This document shows, in pieces, positions 1-8,803 of a stretch of DNA of 64,000 bases (positions are counted from its first letter, which is position 1; the number at the start of each line of letters is the position of its first letter). Source of the DNA: Phoronis australis (lineage: Eukaryota > Phoronida > Phoronidae); the NCBI GenBank assembly GCA_002633005.1, contig NMRA01000277.1, positions 359,363 through 423,362 of the forward strand, given 5' to 3'. Below the pieces are notes generated by a model. That model searched no databases. It worked only from the letters and a program-made list of their open reading frames with translations, and was not told where the DNA came from. A program made the translations under genes and the position numbers.

Positions 1-691
1 AAAGATTGAAATACACAGATCCATAATGATCTGGCTCAAATTCCGACCCTCTCGGCTATGAACGAATTTTTAGGCGGATGAAGTTATCGCATATTATATT
101 ATTGACTTAATAACATTACAAAGGCCATCAACAAAATTTAATGGTAAGTTTGTTTCGTACTAACACCCCCCCCCCCACTCAACAGTTTAAATTCATTCAA
201 TCACCGTATCGGACACTGGTGGCGATTCACTGTTTGGGGTTTCGATTCCGGATTACTAAGTGCCGGCACATTTTGAGTTTACCGCGGTGTCGAACATTTT
301 CTACCAATTACTCAGTGTCCTTTGATTGAACAGTAGATAACAAAGCGTGTTATTTATTCACCCCCCTAAACTGCTATAGGTTAAAAAGCATTGTATCAAT
401 TTATGGACCAGTCATTGGTATATTCTTGAAAATCAATGGACATATCAAGTACAGGAAATTACTTTCAATTAACATCCTCGATAGATTCGTAAAATAGGAT
501 GTTTCTAAAAGCACCGCTGGGTCAGCAGTCTATACATTTACATCATTTTTCAATATTCGACAAAATTATTGTTGCAGGAGCCGAAACTTCAGGAAAAACA
601 TAGAAGGCCGCGTGCACTGGGAATGAAGTTTTTCGTCTGTTTGAGAATAATGCAGCTATGATAAAAGAGTTGATTGGGTTTGCATGGCTGA

Positions 692-762
692 GCACTGGTG
701 GTTCAGTGGTAGAATTCTCGCCTGCCACGCGGGAGGCCCGGGTTCGATTCCCGGCCAGTGCA
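692..762 (+). tRNA. tRNA-Gly, anticodon GCC (copy 1)
   Basis: A 71-nt cloverleaf can be folded by eye. The acceptor stem GCACTGG pairs fully with CCAGTGC and is followed by discriminator A. The A box is TGGTTCAGTGG, the anticodon loop TGCCACG carries GCC at 724-726, and the T arm CCGGG-TTCGATT-CCCGG holds a consensus B box (GGTTCGATTCC). There is no intron and no encoded CCA. A T-run (TTTTGCTTTTTT) directly downstream can act as the RNA polymerase III terminator. The gene looks intact and functional. Confidence 0.96.
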
Positions 763-763
763 C

Positions 764-776
764 ATTTTGCTTTTTT
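764..776 (+). terminator. RNA polymerase III T-run terminator
   Basis: Two T-runs (TTTT then TTTTTT) lie within 14 nt of the 3' end of tRNA-Gly copy 1, the usual place for pol III termination. Confidence 0.6.
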
Positions 777-1818
777 GCGTCACTAAGACACTGTCGTTAT
801 CAAGGGGATTTTGGTGGGGTGCAAAAATCACGAAGTGATAACCTTTGGTCAGACTAAAAAGTGATTGTGATTTTTATAACTAATCATTAATAGTCTCACC
901 ACTGTTTGCCAGAATTTAATTTTCTAAAATCAAGGCCGACCGGTGGTACTGGCAGGAAGAAATGACCTCTTCTTGCTAATAGTAATCGAATAGGATTGAG
1001 CTCCACCACCAAAGGGTTTGACTGCGATTGCTAGGCTTCCGGTTCGAGTCCGTGCTGGGCTGGGTGTATTTAAAAAAAATACTTTACTCGCCGATTGTGT
1101 CATGTTTAAATGACGCAAAAATTTTAAAAGATTGAAATACACAGATCCATAATGATCTGGCTCAAATTCCGACCCTCTCGGCTATGAACAAATTTTTAGG
1201 CGGATGAAGTTATCGCATATTATATTATAGACTTAAATAACATTACAAAGGCCATCAACAAAATTTAATGGTAAGTTTGTTTCGTAATAACAGCCACTGC
1301 CCCACTCAACAGTTTAAATTCATTCAATCACCGTATCGGACACTGGTGGCGATTCACTGTTTGGGGTTTCGATTCCTGATTACTAAGTGCCGGCACATTT
1401 TGAGTTTACCGCGGTGTCCAACATTTTCTACCAATTACTCAGTGTCTTTTGATTGAACAGTAGATAACAAAGCGTGTTATTTATTCACCCCCCTAAACTG
1501 CTATAGGTTAAAAAGCATTGTATCAATTTATGGACCAGTCATTGGTATATTCTTGAAAATCAATGGACATATCAAGTACAGGAAATTACTTTCAATTAAC
1601 ATCCTCGATAGATTCAGAAAATAGGATGTTTCTAAAAGCACCGCTGGGTCAGCAGTCTATGCATTTACATCATTTTTCAATATTCGACAAAATTATTGTT
1701 GCAGGAGCCGAAACTTCAGGAAAAACATAGAAGGCCGCGTGCACTGGAAATGAAGTTTTTCGTCTGTTTGAGAATAATACAGCTATGATAAAAGAGTTGA
1801 TTGGGTTTGCATGGCTGA

Positions 1819-1889
1819 GCACTGGTGGTTCAGTGGTAGAATTCTCGCCTGCCACGCGGGAGGCCCGGGTTCGATTCCCGACTAGTGCA
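1819..1889 (+). tRNA. tRNA-Gly, anticodon GCC (copy 2, slightly damaged)
   Basis: This is the second-unit copy and matches copy 1 except near its 3' end. The last T-stem pair has become C-A instead of C-G, and one acceptor pair has become G-T wobble (3' strand CTAGTGC). The A box, anticodon loop and B box are unchanged, so it may still be transcribed. The mismatch makes it a weaker or decaying gene. The downstream sequence diverges from unit 1 but keeps a T-run (ATTTTGTG). Confidence 0.85.
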
Positions 1890-2155
1890 CATTTTGTGTT
1901 TGTTGCGCAAGACTGATATTGTAGTTATCACGAGGACAAACATTGAAGTTACATGTATTAGCATTGGAACTTTCTCGAATTCCAATCGTTTGGCACTGGT
2001 GATCAGTGTTCGGGTTCGGTGGACAGCGAGTGCCGGCGATACATGTCGTATCTGCAGCGTCGGTCATTTTTTATTCATTACTGACCATTGGTCGAATATT
2101 AAATTTCAAAGAGTGTTATTTTCATTTAAACGAAATTCCTATTTATTACAAAGAC

Positions 2156-2409
2156 CTGGGGCCCGTTCCAGCAAAATTGACTTAGCTAAGAAAAATCTTA
2201 AATTTTAGTAAATTTTAAAATAAAAGATAAAGTTGTCCCAAAACCAATTCAAGAAAGAGATTTTAAGTTTGACTTAAGTGTTTGACACAAGTTTTGTCTT
2301 AATTTTGACTAACTTGCCGAATGTGGAAGTTTCAAAGTTTTGAATTTAAGACAAATCTTAAACTTAAGTCAAAAATGAACTTAAGTCAGTTTCTTGGAAC
2401 AGGCCCCAG
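2156..2409. mobile_element. Palindromic MITE-like element, CTGGGGCCYGTTCC termini
   Basis: The left end begins CTGGGGCCCGTTCCA and the right end, reverse-complemented, begins CTGGGGCCTGTTCCA. Inside are further inverted stretches rich in CTTAAGTC and TTAAGTTTAAG words. The 254-bp element has no coding capacity, so it is a non-autonomous inverted-repeat element. No clear target-site duplication was seen. Confidence 0.7.
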
Positions 2410-2752
2410 TATCATTTTTTTAGTTTTGACAAACAGATCATCTTATCAAGAAACACTTTTGGTTAAAGGCGAAGGCAACCTTTTTCCATGTCTAAAATTA
2501 CAGCTTTTCGTAATTTTATTAATTACTCGTCCGCTACTGCCGAAGTGACGTTTTAGGAGGTAAGCGTTTCCCGCCACTTGGCTTTGCCTTTACTTTACCG
2601 TGCGAATCTGTTCTATTCTACTTTTGTTTTGTGCTGTTTTTCAACAATTGTCGCCACCACTTTCCATCGGCGAGTATTCTGCGGCAAGATATGTTAGTAG
2701 AGAACTCAACTATGTTGGATTTAGGGAATGTTTAGTGTGTTGTAAGCTGTAA

Positions 2753-3223
2753 ATGGCTGGAGTCGGTGACCCGTATCTCAGTGACAGTAGTGTGAGTGAC
2801 GGAGACCTTGTTCACAGCAGTGGTGACGAGGAATTTTTTCACGGAAATTCAGTGGTTGGGTACATGTTTGAGCCCGAGTGTAACGAGGCAGAGTACGCAA
2901 AGGCATAGGCAGCTGTTGAGAGAAACGAGGCGGCCACTGAGGACAGACGTGGTGACACATCTTGGTGCAAATGCACTGTGTGCGTTGTTATGCCTACCTC
3001 AATGGAATGCTTGTGCTGTTCAGAGTTCGACGAGGCCAAGCCACTACTGGACATGGTTACGTGGACCTCCGGCATACCACGGACACTGAGAGGAACAACT
3101 GTCCCGCACTCAGTTGCCAGAGTCTCCCGCGACACACTCCCACTAGATGGTGACCTGAGCACCCAAACTGCTTACATCGTGTCGTGTGACTCCCTCGCCA
3201 CACACCTGGCACCTTCTAAATAG
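2753..3223 (+). pseudogene. P2X7 C-terminal-like cysteine domain protein, one in-frame stop
   Basis: Reading from the ATG at 2753 gives 156 codons with one internal TAG at 2906-2908 (codon 52). The N-terminal part is acidic and serine-rich. After the stop comes a cysteine cluster, SWCKCTVC, then MPTSMECLCCSE, which is the hallmark spacing of the domain shared with the cytoplasmic tail of P2X7 receptors. In invertebrates this domain often occurs in stand-alone proteins associated with mobile elements. The protein is probably a nucleic-acid or metal-binding accessory of the transposon. The TAG shows this copy is broken unless it is read through. The reading frame ends 95 bp from the end of the convergent THAP gene. 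Confidence 0.75.
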
Positions 3224-3318
3224 ACAAGTCCACAATAAACTTATCAAAGTTTGGCTCACCGATCAGTTCACTGCACGACAAACTGTCCTCTCCACTGGGT
3301 GTCGAACTGGTCCTGTAA

Positions 3319-3858
3319 TCACGTACATGTACATGTACTCCCAATACTCAATATCGCTGCAGCGCTGCTTAGAGGCTCTGGGGTGGAGAAAACAGCACAG
3401 GGCGAATCACTACTGGTTCCAGGAATTGCACGCTCTGGGGTACGTTCGGAGGCACGGGTGGCAGTTGATGAAGTGCCTCCACTGGCTCCAGTCACTGTAC
3501 TGGCCACAGCTCGCAAAGCTTCTCGCCTCAAAAACGCACTTCTCGTTGGTGGCGACGGGGCACTGCCGGGAATCAAAACAGACGGAATGGCATCCTTCTT
3601 CAGGCGTTGTTTCGCAGGGACCTTCATCAGTTCAGCGTACAAATCCCTTTCGTAACCGGAGGGCAGAAAGTGCTTGCCACACACACGGTAATTCTCCACT
3701 GCTTTGTACGTTGCGTGGACGGGTAACGCTGCGTTCTTCACACGAACGAGCCAAGTACGGCGAAGTGTGTCATCCATCGGAAAGCGATGCAAAGGTACTC
3801 CCAAAGCGCGCGTGAGCCGATAACTAGTACATTTCGGTACGCAGCAACAGTGTGGCAT
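3319..3858 (-). CDS. THAP-domain protein of the transposon
   Basis: This intact 179-residue frame starts with MPHCC. It shows a complete THAP zinc-finger signature: C6-x3-C10 at the N terminus, the invariant Trp at residue 36, C60-x2-H63, and AIPSVL at 90-95 in place of the family's AVPTIF box. THAP domains are sequence-specific DNA-binding modules that animals share with transposases, so this product most likely recognises the element's own ends. The rest (after about residue 100) is Ser/Thr/Ala-rich without a recognised domain, and there is no catalytic DDE region. The gene reads inward from the right TIR and converges on the P2X7-like gene. Confidence 0.85.
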   Translation of the reverse strand: MPHCCCVPKCTSYRLTRALGVPLHRFPMDDTLRRTWLVRVKNAALPVHATYKAVENYRVCGKHFLPSGYERDLYAELMKVPAKQRLKKDAIPSVLIPGSAPSPPTRSAFLRREALRAVASTVTGASGGTSSTATRASERTPERAIPGTSSDSPCAVFSTPEPLSSAAAILSIGSTCTCT

Positions 3859-4154
3859 GTTGACTGACTAGTAAATGAAAGCAAACGACGGCGGAACTTA
3901 ACACAACGGAGGTAGAACAATGACTGACTCGGCAGCTCTCACCGTCAGACTATGAAAAGAAATTGGCGCGAAATGCTTGCCTCCTAAAACGTCACTTCCG
4001 CAGTAGCAGACGAGTAATTAATAAAATTACGAAAAACTGTAATTAAGTGGAAAATATGTCTAGGATAACCAACCAACCTTATTTTAGCTCAAAATGACAT
4101 GGAAAAAGGTTGCCTTCGCCTTTAACTGTCTTCAAGTGATTGAAAACTAAGATC

Positions 4155-4423
4155 ATTCTAAAAACCCGCCGGGTCATCAGTCTCTATAAATTTAAATGCA
4201 CATCGCAATTCAGTATTCGATAAAATTATCGTTGCAACAACGGAAACTTCAGGAGGCCACGAGTAGAATGAAATTGTTTGATGATAATGCAACTGTGATA
4301 AATAAGTGCATCACTGAATATCGCACTTGGGGTTATGTCGTAGATTCCCCGTCTCTTACGCGGTAAGCCAAGGTTCGTCTCCCACGCGCATGGCCAGGCC
4401 GGGTTCGACTCCTGCCTAGTGCA
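4155..4423 (+). pseudogene. Decayed third tRNA-Gly repeat unit
   Basis: From about 4155 the DNA follows the tRNA-upstream part of units 1 and 2, with many substitutions and deletions (shared words include ATTCGATAAAATTAT, GTTGCA and GAAACTTCAGGA). At 4323-4423 a tRNA-like segment starts GCACTTGG and ends CCTAGTGCA, with a GGTTCGA-type B box. It is about 100 nt long because part of the B-box region appears twice (GGTTCGTCTCCC and GGTTCGACTCCT). It cannot fold as a normal tRNA, so it is a pseudogene. The THAP transposon lies about 30 bp upstream. Confidence 0.72.
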
Positions 4424-4800
4424 TCAGCATTCTTTTCCACGGAAGAAAATTACCACGTTTACCTTTACTCACTATAGGTTGCTGAATAATATTTAGCTTT
4501 CATTGTGTTTGATTCCATGCAAATTTTGATTTAAAAGTTCGTTTTTCGAGGAACGAAATCTCTGTTTATGTAAATATCATCTTTTTCAGTGAGGCGTGGA
4601 ATATGTTGCAAGTAGTTTATCCCGTTCAATCTCTGTTCTTCAAGAAAATAATCAATTCTAGGAGCATTCGACATGCAGAGCATGCAGACTATTGACGGGT
4701 ATCCCGGGGATTATGGGAGACGGAGCATTCGTATTAGGTGTGTTTTTGCTCATTTCAGAGGTATTGTACCTATAACAGTTTACGATGTAAACTTGAACTC

Positions 4801-5040
4801 CACTGCAGTGGCTGATCTACGTTTTCAGTAAGGGGGGCTAGGATTCGAGCGAATCCGAGGCGCGTAGCGCCGAGTGGAAGGAAGGGCGGGAGGAGTTTCC
4901 CTCTCCCGTGTAATTTTTTTTTGTGGTTTTTGTTGTTGATTTCGATTTTCTGGCGAAAATGTTTCAATTTTTATTTTTCATCCTGTCCCGAGGGGGGATT
5001 TGAACCCCCTGAGCCCCCCTGTAGATCCGCCTCTGCACTG
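4801..5040. mobile_element. MITE with CAG(T/A)GGCGGAT-type ends (copy 1), 5-bp target duplication
   Basis: The element (4806-5035) begins CAGTGGCTGATCTAC and its right end, inverted, reads CAGAGGCGGATCTAC. CACTG flanks both sides (4801-4805 and 5036-5040). Runs of G near the left end mirror runs of C near the right end. The interior holds no gene. It shares terminal sequence with the elements at 40599 and 62786. Confidence 0.75.
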
Positions 5041-7248
5041 ACGAAAAAGCTGAAATTTTTGTTTATGATTGTGCGAGTTCTTTGAGTACACCATCTCGAC
5101 ATGTACATGGTCATCACAAATAGTAGACTAGAGAGCAAAGTTTTCCACATGTGGGAATTCCTTACAAACAACTGATAGTGACCTTCTTCAAAAGAGATAC
5201 TATTCTTCCCATACTACGGGAAACAGTAACATTATTTTATAACTAACCATCGTAAATAGTCCTTTTGTGTAACTCACAAGTAGTGGTCTTCACGTTCTTC
5301 AAAATTCCGCCCTTTCGATGGCGGCAATCCTTAAGTATTGTTTCACATTTTGGATGTTTGTGTCGAATGGTTGTGCTGTGCACGAATGTTTTTTTTTTGG
5401 TGAATTTGAACTCTCAACAGTCCTCGTGAATACTTGACAGTGTCGGATTTACATATAGGGTCTGGCAAAGGACATTTTCTCCCGAACTGCTACAACGAGA
5501 GAGGGTGCCGTCTGAAATGGGACACCTTAAGATGAAAGGCTAAACATCAATAAGCTTGGAAAAAAGAGTGATAGTTTATTCCACCGTCGTGTGGTCCCAA
5601 AACAATGCAGCTAGTGACCTCCTTAAACATGAAGTCCGGTTGCACGATTTCACAAAAAAACAGAAAAATAGAGATAATCGATTCCAACATCGGTCCCTCT
5701 CTCCGAGATTGTCCCCTTAAGAATGTGTCTATAAAAACACAAAAAGGTGCCACCTGAATGTCATCAATGGGCCTCCTTCAAGGGCGGGGTCCGTAAATAT
5801 GAAAATATCTGTATTTTCAAATATCAGGATATATGTTACTGTATTTTTCAGGTCACCAATTTTCCTCAAGTGATACTATACAGTTTCGAGAAAAAAAATA
5901 AAGCGAAAGTTGCCTCCGTTATCCCGGCCTTGCTTAGAGGGCCGGCCTCTGGAGTATATTAGTTTTGCATTCACAAAAATGACATTGAAATTAAACATAC
6001 AGTAAATTAGTACGCCTCCGCAAAAGCTTCGCTTTACAAATTTTCTCATTTTTGCCAAATATATCTGTGCGTTTAGCCGACCTGTGCTGCGGAGACCCTA
6101 ATGACAATGTCCTGGCCAGGTCCTCCTAGAAAAGGCCAATGACCATGCACTGATGCAGACGCCGCGGGGAGTTGTTAAATGTTCTATTGATTTTTTTCTC
6201 TTATCCGTATTTCGCAGTCTTTCTCTTCTCGGCTGTCCCCGTCGCCACGCCTACAGTATGTCGGTTGCCACGGCTTGACCCTGACGCCTGAAAAAAATTT
6301 TGGGGGTGGCGTGCCCCGCCCCCCCCCCCACCCGCTTCCTACGGCGCTGCTGTCTGAGACAAGAAATCACACCCGCTAACTTGGTTAAGGAATAATTCGA
6401 GGCCGATTCCATGGTTGATATAGTTGGTCTAAATCACAAGTGTGTTTTTTAACGGAAGGTGCATCAATTATAACCGTTGTGATGCCCAGGCTTTGAAAGG
6501 ATTCCGTGGCATGTTCGCGGCTTGTCTTCATATGTTGTACAAGTTCCCTGGCGATACCTCTTAAATACAGAAAACTTGAATGTCGAGCGGCTATAAACAC
6601 GTCTGCCGTCAAACAAACCAATTTACTGAGATTGATGAAACTGGTCTTACAATGTAATTATCCGGCGTTCGTCAAAATAGATATGACTTTATGATGTGGA
6701 GTACGCAATGAGACTCATGGGTAGTTGAGCTTCAGTTGTTATGGCGCACGCTCAGGTTCCGACTCAGCTGTCACGGCGTGTCAGCTTAACTCGATGCGCT
6801 AGACATCGGTCAGTAATTACTACCAGATAAGACCAAAAACCCGTCTCATCTGAGTAAGTGGTGCAAGACCAATATCGATCAGGACCTAATAAAACTGGTG
6901 TCAGTGCCCTGTGTGTAGGGCACTGAGTTTGGCAGGTAGACCTAGTGGGTATTGTACCAGGCAGTGTGACTTGAATATAAATAACGTCAGTGTGAGTATA
7001 CTCAAATTCCACAGAATTTCACTTTTAAGTGATTCAAAAATCACTGAAATTCTGCATGTTTTTTTTTTCTCACGATTAAGTACATTTGAAGACGCTGGCC
7101 TCCTTTTGCAGAGCAACTTGGGACTTGCAAGCCATTGACCGGTTACTTCTGCCCTCTGTTGGATTTTTTTCCATAACAACAAACCAGCGCCATCTATCCT
7201 GTGCATTTTTATGTCAATCGATCACAGCTTCGTTCGTCAGGTTGGAAG
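5041..7248. other. Gene-free stretch
   Basis: No coding exon or RNA gene is recognisable here. The stretch contains simple runs (T-run near 5391, C-run near 6320-6329) and AT-rich sequence. The reading frames present are short and unrelated to any family I recognise. Confidence 0.5.
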
Positions 7249-7778
7249 TCAAAATTGATGCGAATGGTAAAGCGATAATGACAATCCATGAAACTTTAAA
7301 CGTACGACATGGAGTTTCCATTCAGTATTAACGTTCTGTTTCACCGTGAAGTCACCATACTGGACAATCGGTTGATGCTTTTTGCCCAAAAATGTCGACA
7401 CGGTCAAAGCAGGTACGTTGTCCCAGTTGACACTAATTGGGTCTGAAAACAGCAGCCGCATGCCTTTTGTGTCTATCATTAGTTGCTGTTGAAGGCCGTG
7501 GGTTTGAACTAGTTGCCTGTTGACCAGTTCCACCCACGTGTGCTCCAGTTTGGCTTCGTTGGTATTAGCAAGTGACCGTTCACTGCTCCAGGGCTGGGAA
7601 TGTAACCGACTGACTTTTCGGCAAATCATGCCTGACATAGATTAAAACACCAAAATAAAGTATAAAGTATAAGCATAAAGGACATCTTACGACTAGGTGG
7701 AAGTAAGTCTTCTGGAAAATGCCGGGTTACCAAACCAATAGTTGCGGGTCGGCAGTGGCCGCGAACCTCATTAGTCAT
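7249..7778 (-). CDS. Unrecognised two-exon gene
   Basis: Two minus-strand frames join cleanly. Exon 1 coding runs 7778-7691 (ATG at 7778, donor AGTC|GTAAGA). Exon 2 runs 7631-7249 (acceptor CTATGTCAG|GC) to a TGA. The phases match (1 nt + 2 nt), giving a 156-residue protein that begins MTNEVRGHCRPATIGLV and contains LFSDPISVNWDNVPALTV near its middle. I do not recognise the family; there is no transmembrane segment or zinc-finger pattern. The frame is also open upstream of the ATG to about 7907, so the start could lie further out or in another exon. The start faces ATAT1 on the other strand about 200 bp away, which suggests a shared promoter. The long frame and good splice signals support a real gene, but it could be partial. 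Confidence 0.5.
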
Positions 7779-7982
7779 CCTGAGCAATTGCAACCCAAAG
7801 GCGAAATTAGAGCTAGCTGTGGCACCGCGCCGCAACACAGTATGCACCCGGCATTCGCCAGATGATAGATGGCCCCAGATGGTAGTGAACAACACTGCTC
7901 GCGGTTAGGCACTATGACAGTGAGTGATTTTTACCCAACTCTCTCCACCGACTGGTATGGGGTCGTGGCAGGAGGTGGTGAC

Positions 7983-8045
7983 ATGTGCACGGAATTGAAT
8001 TTTGAGCAGGTTTCTGTGGCAGAGGAAATTGTTACCGTTTAAATG
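7983..8045 (+). CDS. Possible first coding exon of ATAT1, carrying a frame problem
   Basis: An ATG at 7983 begins MCTELNFEQVSVAEEIVTV and is then closed by TAA at 8040-8042, just before a plausible donor (ATG|GTAAAA at 8045/8046). ATAT1 proteins start with a short hydrophobic/acidic strand ending in I-T-V, and this peptide has that shape at the right place. Removing one T from GTTTAAATG would both avoid the stop and give the exon-2 phase, so either a sequencing error or a different first exon is possible. This is inference only. Confidence 0.3.
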
Positions 8046-8803
8046 GTAAAAATGTTTTCCTTTGTGCAATTAATTTACCCTATATCATGCCATTGTTGCG
8101 TAATTCGATGAAATGTTTCGGACGTATGGCGGCCCTGTGGGATGGCCACCATCTCTACTGGGGCCAGTTGAGATGATTGCTGTCTGCTTATTGCCTAGTT
8201 GATGCACCATCGCTGCACTCTCACAGGCGAAGTATAGGCAATACATGACTACAGTTCTTTTTGTGTTGATCGTATGATATTCAGGAGTTGACTTTTGACA
8301 CCAAAAGTTTGTCTATGTGGGATGTGTCAAATGAGAGTTTTTGAACAGCTAGTTTAGGCTTCATGTGATTGCACAGAATATTATGACGGTCACCACCTTT
8401 CCATAACCTACTACTTTTATAAGAATAGACAGCAGACGTTAAAATTGGGCATTTCTGACCCACAAAGTTGAGTCTGTAATACGAAAAATGAAAGTTATGG
8501 AAAATTCAAAGGGGGTCCTGTAATTAGAGGGAATTGACCTTTCATAAGAAACCAAAGATATTAATTATCGCACTTATAACTTAAATTGTCTCTGGGTTGA
8601 ACAGCCAGGTGGCGATAAAAGTCACCATTTTCACACGTTCAAGTACCCACTGTGTCCTGAAAGTCTCTCATGAAATGTGGACAATCATTTTTCTTTTTCG
8701 AAGTTCTCAATGGTGACTCCTTGAAAGGCACCACATTACTAACCTGTATCTGACCTGCAACCAGGCAGAACAAGATTCATTATTAAGTCTGGTTTGTTTT
8801 CAG

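Larger units (their letters stand above)
1..1889 (+). repeat. Tandem array of ~1127-bp units, each with a tRNA-Gly gene
   Basis: The sequence at 1 restarts at 1127 and stays almost identical through the tRNA near the end of unit 2. Unit 1 is 1-1126. Unit 2 runs from 1127 and loses similarity shortly after 1889. The tRNA starts (692 and 1819) are exactly 1127 bp apart. Differences are scattered substitutions and one- to three-base indels, for example in a C-run near 166-176 that is interrupted in unit 2. The units are therefore a recent duplication, as is common for animal tRNA gene clusters. No protein gene is convincing inside the unit, and the short reading frames repeat simply because the DNA repeats. 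Confidence 0.93.
2463..4125. mobile_element. TIR DNA transposon (copy 1) with THAP and P2X7-like genes, TTAA target site
   Basis: The element (2467-4121) starts AGGCGAAGGCAACC and ends with its exact inverse GGTTGCCTTCGCCT. It is flanked on both sides by TTAA (2463-2466 and 4122-4125). Similarity between the ends continues inward (TTTTTCCATGTC, then CGTAATTTTATTAATTACTCGTC and related words). It contains two convergent reading frames, a P2X7-C-terminal-like gene on plus and a THAP gene on minus, and no visible transposase. TTAA duplication together with THAP proteins is a known combination of the Kolobok superfamily, so that assignment is an inference. The element lies just upstream of the recognisable part of the decayed third tRNA-Gly unit. 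Confidence 0.88.

Noticed and set aside
1030-1060. B-box-like word GGTTCGAGTCC in tRNA unit 1
   Set aside because: No matching A box at proper distance and no acceptor stem, so it is not called as a tRNA.
691-1889. CRISPR-like reading of the repeated tRNA units
   Set aside because: The repeats are kilobase-long duplications in animal DNA with tRNA genes inside; there are no short spaced repeats or cas genes.
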